Assembly (NCBI GenBank): GCA_028279885.1
Contig: JANQMX010000064.1
Location: forward strand, 117,695-181,694
Direction of reading: 5' to 3'
DNA length: 64,000 nucleotides
Origin: Rhodovibrionaceae bacterium
GTDB taxonomy: Bacteria > Pseudomonadota > Alphaproteobacteria > Kiloniellales > DSM-21159
Part shown: positions 19,190 to 28,105 of the stretch, piece by piece
Layout of the letters: each line of letters starts with the position of its first letter
Position numbering within the stretch: the first letter of the stretch is position 1
Made by a program: the position numbers and the translations under genes
The notes under the pieces: model-generated
What the model was told of the DNA's origin: nothing
Databases searched by the model: none
The model's input: the letters and a program-made list of their open reading frames with translations, nothing else

Positions 19190-21016
19190 TCATCCTTCCA
19201 TCACATAGAGGCCGGGCGCCGGGCCGAGGCTGATGCGGCCGGATCCGTCGGGCGCGACCTCTCGAGCATCGATCAGATCCGGCCCGCTTCTTTCCTTAAG
19301 CCAGGCGCTCCAGGCGGGCCACCAAGACCCGTCTTGCACCGGCGCCTGTTCCGCCCAGGCATCGGGCGCGATGTAGCGGTCATCCGGTTGCCGCTGTCCG
19401 ATGCGGTAGCGGCGGCCGCGGTGGCCGGGCTCGGAGACGATGCCGGCGTTGTGGCCACCGCTGGTCAGCACGAAGGTGAGCTCGGTGTCGGTGAAGAGCC
19501 TGACCTTGTAGACCGAACGCCACGGCGCAATGTGATCGCTCTCTGTCGCCACCACGAAGAAGGGCGCGGCGATGTCGGCCAGCGCGATGACCTGCCCTTC
19601 CACGGCGAAACGCCCGGCCGTGAGGCGGTTTTCCAGGAACAGCCCACGCAGATACTCCGAGTGCATGCGGTAGGGCATACGCGTCTGGTCGGCGTTCCAG
19701 GCCAGGAGATCGAACATGGGCTGGGGCTCGCCTAGAGCATAGCGGCGAATGAGCTTCGACCAGATGAGCTCGTTGGAGCGGAGCGCCTGGAACGCACCGG
19801 CCATCTGATGCGTGTCGAGCACGCCCTGGTCCCACATCATGTCTTCCAGAAAGGCGATCTGGCTCTCGTCGACAAAGAGCATCAGCTCGCCGGCTTCGCT
19901 GAAATCGGTCTGCGCAGCCAGCAGGGTGATTGTGGCGAGGCGCTCGTCCCCATCCTGCGCCATCTTGGCGGCGGCGATCGACAGAATGGTGCCGCCGAGG
20001 CAGTAGCCGCAGGCGTGGATTCGACTGTCGGGGAACCGCTCGGAGATCTGCTTGAGGGCCGCCATGATGCCTTGGGTGCGATAGTCGTCCAGGCCGACGT
20101 CTCGATCCTCCGGCGTGGGGTTGTGCCAGGACATCATGAAGACCGTATGCCCCTGCTCGACCAGGTAGCGGACCAGCGAGTTCTCCGGGCTGAGATCGAG
20201 GATGTAGTACTTCATGATCCAGGCCGGGACGATCAGCAATGGCTCGCGACAGACCTGCTCCGTCTGTGGGCTGTATTGGATGAGCTCGAAGAGCGCGTTG
20301 CGGTAGATGACCCGCCCCGGCGTCGTGGCGATGGTCTCGCCGGGCCTGAAGGCCTCGGCGCCCTCGGGCGGCTCGCCGCGGACTTCGCGCAGGCTATCGG
20401 CCCAGAGATTGCGGGCGCCGCGCAGCCAGTTGCTGCCATGCTCCTCTCGGGTGCGGCGCAGAACCTGGGGATTGAGCAGAGGATTGTTGGAGGGCGAGAG
20501 CATGTCGAGGGTCGCACGGGCCATAAAGGCGACCTGATCGCTGGTCTGCCGAGAGACGCCGCGCAGCTCTCGCGTCGCTGCTCCCCACCAGTCTTCCAGC
20601 GCCAGGTGGGCCTGCTGCCAGAAGACGAAAGGCGGGTTGTTCCAGGACGGGTCGTCGAAGCGCCGGTCGCGCGCCGAGGGCGGAAACGGCAAAGCCGTAT
20701 GCTGACCGCTCGTCAGCTCGGCGCCGAAGGTGGCCAGGCGGACGGCGTTGTTCCAAGCGGTTTCGGCCAGTTCCATCTGACGGCCGGGCGCCCGTGCCAA
20801 GTGGAGCGCCCAGTCCGTCCAGGCGCTGAAAACCGCATGGGGCGAAACGCCCTGGGTGACGCGTCCGACCGCGGCGCGGGCGGCCCGGTCGAACGTGTCG
20901 TAGCGCCCATGGCGCTGCAGGTTGGGAAAAGCCGCTGCGGGGCTGCTGAGCCTTGGTCGCTCTTTCTGTGCGGGCCTCTTGCGCGGCGCGCTGTTCTTGA
21001 CTGCCTTGGCGTCCAT
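19190..21016 (-). CDS. phaC: Class I-type polyhydroxyalkanoate synthase
   Basis: Polymerises (R)-3-hydroxyacyl-CoA into PHA granules. The 608-aa protein has the long N-terminal region typical of class I synthases and an alpha/beta-hydrolase core. The nucleophile is Cys in the lipase-like box HACGYCLGGT. The downstream Asp (ATESDHIAPW) and His (SGGHNAGIV) complete the triad, and WSNPTPEDRD-like sequence (SWHNPTPEDRD) precedes it. The start has a CAGGAC element upstream. No phaA, phaB or phaR gene is adjacent, so substrate supply is encoded elsewhere. It converges with the exported unknown 30 nt away. Confidence 0.93.
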   Translation of the reverse strand: MDAKAVKNSAPRKRPAQKERPRLSSPAAAFPNLQRHGRYDTFDRAARAAVGRVTQGVSPHAVFSAWTDWALHLARAPGRQMELAETAWNNAVRLATFGAELTSGQHTALPFPPSARDRRFDDPSWNNPPFVFWQQAHLALEDWWGAATRELRGVSRQTSDQVAFMARATLDMLSPSNNPLLNPQVLRRTREEHGSNWLRGARNLWADSLREVRGEPPEGAEAFRPGETIATTPGRVIYRNALFELIQYSPQTEQVCREPLLIVPAWIMKYYILDLSPENSLVRYLVEQGHTVFMMSWHNPTPEDRDVGLDDYRTQGIMAALKQISERFPDSRIHACGYCLGGTILSIAAAKMAQDGDERLATITLLAAQTDFSEAGELMLFVDESQIAFLEDMMWDQGVLDTHQMAGAFQALRSNELIWSKLIRRYALGEPQPMFDLLAWNADQTRMPYRMHSEYLRGLFLENRLTAGRFAVEGQVIALADIAAPFFVVATESDHIAPWRSVYKVRLFTDTELTFVLTSGGHNAGIVSEPGHRGRRYRIGQRQPDDRYIAPDAWAEQAPVQDGSWWPAWSAWLKERSGPDLIDAREVAPDGSGRISLGPAPGLYVMEG

Positions 21017-21116
21017 GTCCTGCCCTCGGGCGCAGCCCCGTCACGCCTGGAGCTTTGGTAGCAGCCAACGGTCTTGCGGCCATTGATGCCGGTCAAAACA
21101 GGATGGAATAGACGGC

Positions 21117-21515
21117 CTACAGGCCGGGGCCGTCCGGGCCGGGCTGCAGGTCTTGGCCGAAGGCGATGAGATGGCCGTCGGGATCGCGGACGTCGAAGTC
21201 GCGGCAGCCGTAGGGCATGTCTTCCGGCCCCCGGATGATCTCTGCGCCGGCCTCCTGGAACTCTCGATGCAGGGCTTCGGCGTCGTCGATGTAAACGTAG
21301 GCAGCCCAGTACTGATTGACCGGAAGCGGGCCCGGTTCGCGAGCCTGGTCGAGCATGATCGTGACCGTGCCGCGCGCGACGATGCAAAAGCAGGGCGGCT
21401 CACCCCAGAATCGGCCGCCGCTGAAGCCCAGCTTGTCGACATAGAAGTCGCGGCTGCGTACCACGTCCCGCACCTGCAAGACGGCAGAAGAACGGATGCA
21501 AGTGGGCCTTGTCAT
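21117..21515 (-). CDS. VOC-family (glyoxalase/bleomycin-resistance-fold) protein
   Basis: A 132-aa protein with the paired beta-alpha-beta-beta-beta modules of the vicinal oxygen chelate fold: VLQVRDVVRSRDFYVDKLGFSG in the first half and YVYIDDAEALHREFQEAGAE in the second, ending DFDVRDPDGHLIAFGQ. Such proteins are metal-dependent lyases, isomerases, dioxygenases or binding proteins for antibiotics. The function here is not resolved. It lies 100 nt upstream of phaC on the same strand and is divergent from the CMD gene. No clear ribosome site. Confidence 0.8.
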   Translation of the reverse strand: MTRPTCIRSSAVLQVRDVVRSRDFYVDKLGFSGGRFWGEPPCFCIVARGTVTIMLDQAREPGPLPVNQYWAAYVYIDDAEALHREFQEAGAEIIRGPEDMPYGCRDFDVRDPDGHLIAFGQDLQPGPDGPGL

Positions 21516-21724
21516 GTTGTCAGCCTGTGCGGATGCACGCCTTTCAGCGTTCGGTTGACGCGGACTTTACGTTGCCGCGGCCTTGGATCAAGTGGCTCCT
21601 GAATGGTGGTCCGATCGGGCCGCCCATCGCTCGCGATGCTCATAGTCGATATCTGGAGCACGCGCTGTTCTCCCTGCCGCGACACCCTCATCTCGAAGCG
21701 AGAGACTGCGATAGGGAGGTTCTC

Positions 21725-22231
21725 ATGCGAAATGCACCATCGTCATATCTGCAAGCCGCCGCCCTCTGTGTCGGCTGTTTGCTGTGGCCTCTTGCTTCCA
21801 GTGCGGAGGAGGTCGCGGCCGCTGGCACGGAACCGCTTTGCCAGCCGGGCGACCGCTTCGAACGCGGCCTTCAGCGGTTGGACGAGATTACCCAAGGGCA
21901 GGGACAGGCGGTGGTCGACTCGCTGTCGCGCACGTCTCCCGACTTGGCCCGCTACATCATCGAGTATCCCTATGGAGACGTTTTCTGCCGCGATGGCTTG
22001 AGCGATCAGCAGAGACAGATCGCCACCATCGCCGCGCTTGCCGCCATCGGCTACACAAACCCGGAGTTGAAGGTGCACATCCACGGGGCTCTCAACGTCG
22101 GGCTGACCGAAGAAGAGGTTATCGAAACGATGATCCTGATGTCGGTCTATGCAGGCTTTCCCGCGACGATCCACGGCCTGCGTGCAGCCCAGGAGGTCTT
22201 TGACGAGCGAGCATCTGCGCAGATGGAGTAG
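21725..22231 (+). CDS. Exported carboxymuconolactone decarboxylase (CMD/AhpD)-family protein
   Basis: A 168-aa protein with an N-terminal signal peptide (YLQAAALCVGCLLWPLASSAEE) followed by a CMD-like domain. The recognisable part is GLSDQQRQIATIAALAAIGYTN, ELKVHIHGALNVGLTEEEVIET and MSVYAGFPATIHGL. It lacks the CxxC pair of AhpD peroxidase partners, so a lactone decarboxylase-like or unknown role is more likely. The ATG has a GGGAGG ribosome site 5 nt upstream, which fixes the start; an open extension to 21509 is rejected. Export is unusual for this otherwise mostly cytoplasmic family. Confidence 0.78.
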   Translation: MRNAPSSYLQAAALCVGCLLWPLASSAEEVAAAGTEPLCQPGDRFERGLQRLDEITQGQGQAVVDSLSRTSPDLARYIIEYPYGDVFCRDGLSDQQRQIATIAALAAIGYTNPELKVHIHGALNVGLTEEEVIETMILMSVYAGFPATIHGLRAAQEVFDERASAQME

Positions 22232-22282
22232 CGCTGGAATAGACGCAGCTGATGCTAGGTATTTGAAGGCTTTAAACTTCGT

Positions 22283-22306
22283 CTTCGCCGAAATCAGCGA
22301 AGGCGG
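22283..22306 (-). repeat. Hairpin repeat directly after tRNA-Phe (copy 1)
   Basis: A 24-nt sequence identical to that at 53191-53214. It contains a 6-bp stem (CTTCGC/GCGAAG) around an 8-nt loop and lies one base beyond the CCA of the tRNA-Phe gene. It may act as a processing signal or weak terminator for the tRNA transcript; there is no strong T run. Confidence 0.75.
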
Positions 22307-22307
22307 G

Positions 22308-22383
22308 TGGTGCCCAGGGGAGGAATTGAACCACCGACACCATGATTTTCAGTCATGTGCTCTACCAACTGAGCTACCTGGGC
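22308..22383 (-). tRNA. tRNA-Phe (GAA)
   Basis: A 76-nt cloverleaf with encoded CCA. The acceptor GCCCAGG pairs with CCTGGGC, the D stem is GCTC/GAGC, and the anticodon stem CATGA/TCATG encloses the loop CTGAAAA, whose anticodon is GAA. The T stem GGTGG/CCTCC has a central T:T mismatch where a T:G pair is usual, and position 57 is A. Otherwise standard. It ends the minus-strand housekeeping block. Confidence 0.95.
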
Positions 22384-22488
22384 AACGAGGGGAGGCTTAT
22401 AAGGCCTGCCGGGCGGCCTGTCCAGCGGCAGAAGAGCGACGAATGCGCGCTCCTTTTGGCCAAGCGGAAACCCGGTAGCACAAGAGCG

Positions 22489-23451
22489 TTAAGGAACCAG
22501 CACGACCTCAGCCATCAGTGGCGCCCCTTCGCGCTGCAGTCTCAGCATGACACGGTCTCCCGGCTTCTTGAGCCCGAAGGCGGAGGAGACGTCGCTGGGC
22601 CGGCGCACCGGCCGCTTTCCTACAGTCAGTAGCAGATCGCCCGCTTTGATGCCGGCCTTGCTCGCCGGGCTGTTCGGTCGCACCGCCCGCACGCGCACCC
22701 CTACCAGCGTCTTGCGCAAGGCATCCGGCAAGCTCTCGACGATCAGGCCGCTGAAAACCCGTCTGACCCGGCCAGCTTCCATCAGGTCCTTCGCCACCCG
22801 CCTCAGAAGCGGCGTGGAGACTGCGAAGTTGACCCCGATGTCGCCGTCCGACTGCAGCGTGAAGATGGCAGAGATCATGCCGACCAGACGGCCCTCGCCA
22901 TCGACCAGCGCGCCGCCGGAGGTGCCGGGATTGACGGCCGCGTCGGTCTGCACGAAGTCCTCGATGGGGTTGAAGCCGGTGCCGCTGCGGTGGAGGGCCG
23001 AGACCACGCCGCAGGTGAGCGAGAGATCCAGACCGAAGGCGTTGCCGATGGCGCAGACCGGGCTGCCGAGCGCCGGCTCCGCACCGAAATCGATAACCGG
23101 CAGATCCGCGTCGACCTTGAGGACGGCGATATCGGTCGCCGGATCGCCGCCGACCACCCGGGCCGGCAGGACGCGACCGTCGGACAGACGCACGCGCACG
23201 CCGGTCGCCCGCTCCACCACATGCAGTGCCGTTGCGATATAGCCGTCGGCGGCGATGACCACGCCGCTGCCCTCCGGCACGTCATGGCCACCTTGGTTCT
23301 GGCCGCTGCGGGCAAAGCCGGGCCAGTCGGGCAGCACGGAGACCACGCTGTCCAGCACCTCCGGCGGCATGGCCTGGGCGCGCTGGGGACCAGTCAGTGC
23401 CAAGAAGAGGATAAACGCGCCAACCGCAAAGACGCGGAGTGGAAACGCCAT
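22489..23451 (-). CDS. Periplasmic HtrA/DegP-like serine protease with one PDZ domain
   Basis: A 320-aa S1C protease with a signal peptide (about 1-27, cleaved after AQA). The trypsin-like domain carries the triad His77 (ATALHVV), Asp107 (ATDIAVL) and Ser178 (NPGTSGGAL). A single PDZ domain follows (about 235-315; VRAVRPNSPASKAGIKAGDLL). With one PDZ domain it resembles DegS-type or short HtrA proteases, but no membrane anchor other than the signal is evident. Thus a soluble envelope quality-control protease is inferred. It starts 3 nt after the yacG stop, so it is probably the last protein gene of the block. Confidence 0.9.
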   Translation of the reverse strand: MAFPLRVFAVGAFILFLALTGPQRAQAMPPEVLDSVVSVLPDWPGFARSGQNQGGHDVPEGSGVVIAADGYIATALHVVERATGVRVRLSDGRVLPARVVGGDPATDIAVLKVDADLPVIDFGAEPALGSPVCAIGNAFGLDLSLTCGVVSALHRSGTGFNPIEDFVQTDAAVNPGTSGGALVDGEGRLVGMISAIFTLQSDGDIGVNFAVSTPLLRRVAKDLMEAGRVRRVFSGLIVESLPDALRKTLVGVRVRAVRPNSPASKAGIKAGDLLLTVGKRPVRRPSDVSSAFGLKKPGDRVMLRLQREGAPLMAEVVLVP

Positions 23452-23454
23452 GGC

Positions 23455-23688
23455 CTAGTCGCGTCCTGCCGGCTCGTTGTCCTCGGGCTCACCAATCGAG
23501 CCTTCGGGCCGTTCTTCGGTCGGCATGCGATAGCCGCCCTTGAGCCAGCGCCCGAGGTCGACCTCCTGACAACGCGCCGAGCAGAAAGGGCGATAGCGGT
23601 CAACCGTGGGCTTGCCGCAGATCGGGCAGGCCGCAAGGGCGTTGGTCGACGGGCTTGGCAAGGAATTCCCCCTGTTTCCGTGGGTCAT
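23455..23688 (-). CDS. yacG: DNA gyrase inhibitor / zinc-binding protein YacG
   Basis: A 77-aa protein with the YacG zinc motif: CPICGKP then FCSARCQEVDLGRWL, giving the C-x2-C and C-x3-C pairs. In E. coli the homologue binds gyrase and blocks its activity. The C-terminal tail is acidic. It is 22 nt downstream of the rng stop, in the order maf-rng-yacG that is widely conserved in alphaproteobacteria. Confidence 0.93.
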   Translation of the reverse strand: MTHGNRGNSLPSPSTNALAACPICGKPTVDRYRPFCSARCQEVDLGRWLKGGYRMPTEERPEGSIGEPEDNEPAGRD

Positions 23689-23710
23689 TTATAGAACAAT
23701 GCGTGAGAGC

Positions 23711-24871
23711 TTAGGATAACAAAAGCTCCCAGGCCTCGTCATGGCGGGTTGCGTCCAATTCAATGGCAACGGCAAGGCCTCGGCGCGCCTCCAGCCAGCG
23801 TCGCGCCGCAGCAGCCGCGCCCTCGTCGAGCGCTGCGGCAACCGCGGGCGAGACCAGGAGGCGCGGCCGGGCCGCCGGGCCGCTTGCCTGCAACGCCCTG
23901 AGCGCAGCCATGGCGCAAGTGTCGGCACGCAGCACACCGCCACCCACCAGCGGTCCAGCGGTGGTCAGGAGTTCATGCAGTGCCGGGCGGCTGCGCCGCC
24001 GGGTCATCTCCAGCAAGCCGGATGGCGACATGCGGAAGACGCGTGTGGCTTCCGGGTCGTCGGCCAGCGCCGCGACCAAAGCTTCGCGCACGGCCTCTCG
24101 ATCCTTTGGCACCTTCAGCGTCAGGAAGTCGATAACGATAAGGCCGGAAAGCGCCCGCAGGCGCAGCTGGCGCGCGATCTCACGCGCCGCCTCTCGGTTG
24201 ACCTCCAGCGTCCGCCGGCCGCTGCCGCCGCGCGTCGCGCCATGGCCGGCGCTGTTCACGTCGATTGCCACCAGGCTGCGGGTCGGCTCGATCAGCAAGC
24301 TGCCGCCGCCCGGTAGAGCGACCTCCGGTTCCAAGAGCGCTTCCAACGCCTCTTCGACCTCGGCCGAGATGGCCGGCGCCTGCACCACCTGCATGACGGC
24401 GGCAAGCCCTGGCGCATCGGCCGACAGCGCTCGCCCCGTCTCGGCGTCGTCGCAGAGCAGCCGGTCAAGTGGTTGGCGCTGCAGAATGGTCAGCAGGGGA
24501 TCCTCTCCCCGCGCCAGCAAGCGAGGCACCTGTCCGCCATCGTCGGCAGGCCGTTCGGTGTTTCGCTTGACGCGCGCGCCCTTGCCGGGAGAAGGCGCGC
24601 GGGAGACGCGCACGACCACGCTGGCCCCTTCGGAGGGCAAGCTGTCAGCTTTCCCTTCCGCCTGCAGGAGTGCCGGCGACTGCGCGCCCAGGTCGACAAA
24701 GACCGCCTGCATCCCGGGGTCGCGCGCTGTCACCCGGGCAAGAAAGACATCGCCCAGGCGAAGATCGTCGCCGCCAGGATCGATCAGCACGTCCTGCAAG
24801 CGATCTTCAGCATCGAGCAGGACGCAGCGCCGCTCGGGACCGAGCACCGACAGGAGCGCCGTGACGCTCAC
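23711..24871 (-). CDS. rng: Short ribonuclease E/G-family protein
   Basis: Endoribonuclease of the RNase E/G family, 386 aa. The two metal-coordinating Asp positions are seen in LVAIDVNSAG and GLIVIDFLTL, and an S1-like region lies near the N terminus (GDVFLARVTA, AVFVDLG). It is shorter than E. coli RNase G (489 aa) and has no CPxCxG zinc-link cysteines at the dimer interface, a departure from the classical enzymes. The start is GTG at 24871, overlapping the maf stop as GTGA, which favours translational coupling. An open extension to 25012 inside maf is rejected. Role in rRNA or mRNA processing is inferred. Confidence 0.85.
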   Translation of the reverse strand: MSVTALLSVLGPERRCVLLDAEDRLQDVLIDPGGDDLRLGDVFLARVTARDPGMQAVFVDLGAQSPALLQAEGKADSLPSEGASVVVRVSRAPSPGKGARVKRNTERPADDGGQVPRLLARGEDPLLTILQRQPLDRLLCDDAETGRALSADAPGLAAVMQVVQAPAISAEVEEALEALLEPEVALPGGGSLLIEPTRSLVAIDVNSAGHGATRGGSGRRTLEVNREAAREIARQLRLRALSGLIVIDFLTLKVPKDREAVREALVAALADDPEATRVFRMSPSGLLEMTRRRSRPALHELLTTAGPLVGGGVLRADTCAMAALRALQASGPAARPRLLVSPAVAAALDEGAAAAARRWLEARRGLAVAIELDATRHDEAWELLLS

Positions 24872-25488
24872 ACTGGGTATCCCAGGCCGCGCAGCAAAGC
24901 CGCCGTCTCGGCGAGCGCCAAGCCGACGACGTTGCTGTAGGAGCCGTTGATCGAGGGAATGAAGGCGGCGGCCTGACCTTGGATGGCGTAGCTGCCGGCC
25001 TTGCCGTGCCATTCGCCACCCGCCAGATAGGCGTCAGTTTCCGCTGCGCTGAGCCGTTTGAACTGAACGACCGTCGTGACCACACGCTCGGCCAGTCGCC
25101 CGTCAGGTCCGATGACGGCGATCCCGCCATAGACCCGATGACGGCGGCCGGAGAGGCTGAGCAGGTGCCGACGGGCCTCGCCTTCGTTCGCGGCCTTGCC
25201 GAGGATACGGCGGCCGATCGCGACCACCGTGTCGGCCGCCAGAACGAAGGCATTAGGACGCAAGGCGGCAACCGCCTGGGCCTTCTCCCGCGCCAGACGC
25301 TCCGCATGGCTACGCGGCAGCTCTCCCTTGAGCGGCGCTTCATCGAGATCGGGAGGCAAGACCTCCGCCGGCTCCAGTCCGATTTGGCGCAAGAGCTCCA
25401 GCCGGCGCGGCGAAGCCGAAGCCAGAACCAAATGTGCGGCCGCGCGTTGCATCCGGCCTTTCGCGGGAGATTGCTTCACAAGGGTCAT
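24868..25488 (-). CDS. maf: Maf-family nucleoside triphosphate pyrophosphatase
   Basis: A 206-aa Maf/YhdE-type house-cleaning enzyme that hydrolyses non-canonical or methylated NTPs. Seen in sequence: the N-terminal LVLASASPRRLELLRQIGL, the LAREKAQAVA helix, LAADTVVAIG with its Asp, and INGSYSNVVGLAL near the end. It has the usual length. The stop overlaps the rng start, and infA lies 49 nt upstream on the same strand. This infA-maf-rng-yacG order is typical of alphaproteobacteria. Confidence 0.95.
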   Translation of the reverse strand: MTLVKQSPAKGRMQRAAAHLVLASASPRRLELLRQIGLEPAEVLPPDLDEAPLKGELPRSHAERLAREKAQAVAALRPNAFVLAADTVVAIGRRILGKAANEGEARRHLLSLSGRRHRVYGGIAVIGPDGRLAERVVTTVVQFKRLSAAETDAYLAGGEWHGKAGSYAIQGQAAAFIPSINGSYSNVVGLALAETAALLRGLGYPV

Positions 25489-25537
25489 TGAGGTTTCGGG
25501 CGAGGCGCCGCAGGGAATCCCATGCGGCGCTGGCAGA

Positions 25538-25756
25538 TTACTTGAAGCGGAAGGTGATGCGTCCTTTGGTCAAATCGTAGGGTGTCATCTCGACGTTGAC
25601 CCGGTCACCGGCCAGGACGCGGATGCGGTGCTTGCGCATCTTGCCCGCCGTGTGAGCCAGCACTTCGTGCTCGTTGTCGAGCTTTACCCGGAACATCGCG
25701 TTTGGCAGCAGCTCGACAACGGTGCCTTGAAGCTCGATCAGGTCTTCCTTCGACAT
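25538..25756 (-). CDS. infA: Translation initiation factor IF-1
   Basis: A 72-aa OB-fold factor that binds the ribosomal A site during initiation. [34 protein letters not shown] and the end [12 protein letters not shown] are diagnostic. The ATG at 25756 gives the exact family length; the longer frame to 25816 is discarded. It lies 115 nt after the phosphatase stop/start junction and upstream of maf. Confidence 0.98.
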   Translation of the reverse strand: MSKEDLIELQGTVVELLPNAMFRVKLDNEHEVLAHTAGKMRKHRIRVLAGDRVNVEMTPYDLTKGRITFRFK

Positions 25757-25870
25757 GCGGGTCAGGTCTCTGCGGCAGTCTCCAACCAGGTTTGCGGCAC
25801 CCCAGCGTGCCGCCAAGTCATAGTAAGCGGCGCCATCATAAACAGCGCCGGTGCGAAAAACGATAGTCCC

Positions 25871-26314
25871 TTAGAATACCGGCTTGAGATCGAAGGAGAA
25901 GCGCTGGTGAATGCGCGTTTCCAGCTGGTCACGCACCTTGCGATAAGCATCGAGGCGGACCTCCCGGCTACCTTCGACCATGCTGGGGTCGAAGGTGTTC
26001 CAGAACTCGACCTCGCAGGCCATGGTCCGCGTCAGCTCGACCGCCGAGTGCTGCGCCTCCGGCGAAAGCGAAAGGATGAGATCGAAAGAGGTGTCCTCCA
26101 GATTGTCGAAGCTCTTGGCACGATGCTTGGAGATATCGATGCCGATCTCCTCCATCACGGCCACCGCGAAGCCGTCTACCTCGCTGGTTCGTACCCCGCA
26201 GGAATCGACGTAGACCCGGTGCCCGAGAAAGTGCTTCAGCAAGCCCTCCGCCATCGGCGAGCGCACCGAATTCTGCGTACAGGCAAAAAGCACGGCGTCG
26301 GGCAGCGCATCCAT
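25871..26314 (-). CDS. Low-molecular-weight protein-tyrosine-phosphatase-family protein
   Basis: A 147-aa protein with the P-loop CTQNSVRS, matching C-x5-R (Cys12, Arg18), and the general-acid loop NTFDPS, as in LMW phosphatases and related arsenate reductases. It occupies the conserved slot between the UPF0262 gene and infA. Substrate in this context is not established; phosphoprotein or arsenate are family-level options. It starts 7 nt after the UPF0262 stop, so the two are co-transcribed. Confidence 0.88.
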   Translation of the reverse strand: MDALPDAVLFACTQNSVRSPMAEGLLKHFLGHRVYVDSCGVRTSEVDGFAVAVMEEIGIDISKHRAKSFDNLEDTSFDLILSLSPEAQHSAVELTRTMACEVEFWNTFDPSMVEGSREVRLDAYRKVRDQLETRIHQRFSFDLKPVF

Positions 26315-26321
26315 CGCGCTG

Positions 26322-26795
26322 TCATCCGCGAATGTGCAGGACGCAGAGCAGGGTGAACAGGCGGCGCGCCGTATCCTCGTCGATATCGATCTGCCCGTTC
26401 AGGCGATCGCGCAGCACCGCCGCCCCCTCGTTGTGCAGTCCGCGTCGGCCCATGTCGATGGCTTCGATCTTCGAGGGGCTCGCGGTCTTGATCGCCGAGT
26501 AGTAGCTCTCGCAGACGGTGAAGTAGTCCTTCACGATGCGGCGAAAGGGGTTCAGCACCACGCCGACAACATGCATGGTTCGGCTGTCGCTCTCGTCCCG
26601 AATATCGAAAACCAGCCGGTTCTCCTCGAGCCGAAGGTGCAGGCTGTAAGGGCCGTCCTCGGTGATCTCCGGGGCGAAGTGGTTCTCTTCCAAGAGGTCG
26701 AAAATCGCCACGGCCCGCTCATGCTCGACCTCGGCCGAGCGCCGCACCAGCGTCCTTTCATCCAGCGTGATGTTGACCAGCCGGCTCTCGGACAT
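26322..26795 (-). CDS. UPF0262 family protein
   Basis: A 157-aa cytoplasmic protein of the alphaproteobacterial UPF0262 family, recognised by [29 protein letters not shown] and [18 protein letters not shown]. No function is known. The ATG at 26795 lies 5 nt after the hisD stop, and the downstream phosphatase follows closely, so it sits mid-operon. The conserved link to hisD suggests expression with histidine synthesis rather than a proven role in it. Confidence 0.9.
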   Translation of the reverse strand: MSESRLVNITLDERTLVRRSAEVEHERAVAIFDLLEENHFAPEITEDGPYSLHLRLEENRLVFDIRDESDSRTMHVVGVVLNPFRRIVKDYFTVCESYYSAIKTASPSKIEAIDMGRRGLHNEGAAVLRDRLNGQIDIDEDTARRLFTLLCVLHIRG

Positions 26796-26800
26796 TGTGA

Positions 26801-28105
26801 TCAGCTCCGCGTGGGGCGGTTCGTGCGCAAGGAAACGGAGCGGGCGTGGGCGTGCAAGCCCTCGGCCTCCGCCAAAGCGATGGTCGCCGGCGCAAGGGCG
26901 CTGAGCGCCTCCGCCGAACAGCCCAAGATCGACGAACGCTTGAGGAAGTCGAAGACAGACAGGCCGGACGAGAAGCGTGCCGAGCGGGCCGTCGGGAGCA
27001 CGTGGTTGGGGCCGCCGAGATAGTCGCCAATGGCCTCCGGCGTGTGGCGCCCCAGAAAGATCGCACCGGCGTTGCTGAAGCTCTCCATCAGGCGGTCCGG
27101 CTCCTCCACCGCCAGCTCCAGGTGCTCCGGGGCGATGCGGTCGATCAATGCGCCGGCCTCGCCGAGATCGCCAAGGGTGACGACAGCGCCATGATCGCGC
27201 CAAGCGGCAGAGGCGATCTCCCGGCGCGGCATGACGCTCAGCTCCCGCTCCACGGCCTGGCAGACCTGTGCGGCGAAGTCGGAACAGTCGGTCAGGAGGA
27301 TGGATTGCGCCGTGGGATCGTGCTCAGCCTGGCTCAAGAGGTCGGCGGCGATCCAAGCCGGGTCGTTGTCCCGGTCGGCCACCACCAGAATCTCGGAGGG
27401 GCCGGCGATCATGTCGATGCCAACCGTGCCGAAGACCTGGCGCTTGGCTTCGGCGACATAGGCATTGCCAGGACCGACGATCTTGTCGACCGGCGCGATG
27501 CTCTCGGTGCCATAGGCCAGCGCCGCCACCGCCTGCGCCCCGCCGATACGATAGATCTCCTCAATGCCGCAGACCTCGGCAGCCGCCAGGACCAGCGGGT
27601 TGATCTCGCCATCCGGCGTGGGCACGACGACGGCCAAGCGCGTGACGCCGGCCACGCGGGCCGGAATGGCATTCATCAGCAGGGAAGAGGGATAGGCCGC
27701 CCGCCCGCCAGGCACGTAGAGACCCACGGCCGCAACCGGGGTCCAGCGATGGCCGAGCAGGACGCCGGTCTCATCCCGATAGCTCAGATCCTGCGGCAGC
27801 TGCTTTTCGTGGTAGCTGCGGATCCGCTTCGCCGCGAGGCGCAGCGCTGACAAAGTGGCTTTGTCGCAGGCTGCGCTGGCAGCCGCGATCTCCGCCGGGC
27901 CGATGCGCAGGCTGTCGCTCGTCAGCGCGAGGCGGTCGAAGCGCTCTGTGTAGTCGAAGAGTGCCGCGTCGCCGCGGGCGCGCACCTCGGCGATGATCTC
28001 GGCGACCGCGCTCGACACGTCGACCTCCGCCTCGCGACGGGCGGAAAGGAAAGCGGCGAAGGCCTCTTCGAAGCCGGCATCCTTGGTGGAGAGCTTAAGC
28101 GGCAT
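26801..28105 (-). CDS. hisD: Histidinol dehydrogenase
   Basis: Catalyses the last two steps of histidine synthesis, L-histidinol to L-histidine with two NAD. It is 434 aa, the usual length, with [40 protein letters not shown] and the zinc and base region [13 protein letters not shown]. The ATG at 28105 overlaps the end of hisG by 11 nt, consistent with coupling. The longer frame to 28180 lies inside hisG and is rejected. Confidence 0.97.
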   Translation of the reverse strand: MPLKLSTKDAGFEEAFAAFLSARREAEVDVSSAVAEIIAEVRARGDAALFDYTERFDRLALTSDSLRIGPAEIAAASAACDKATLSALRLAAKRIRSYHEKQLPQDLSYRDETGVLLGHRWTPVAAVGLYVPGGRAAYPSSLLMNAIPARVAGVTRLAVVVPTPDGEINPLVLAAAEVCGIEEIYRIGGAQAVAALAYGTESIAPVDKIVGPGNAYVAEAKRQVFGTVGIDMIAGPSEILVVADRDNDPAWIAADLLSQAEHDPTAQSILLTDCSDFAAQVCQAVERELSVMPRREIASAAWRDHGAVVTLGDLGEAGALIDRIAPEHLELAVEEPDRLMESFSNAGAIFLGRHTPEAIGDYLGGPNHVLPTARSARFSSGLSVFDFLKRSSILGCSAEALSALAPATIALAEAEGLHAHARSVSLRTNRPTRS

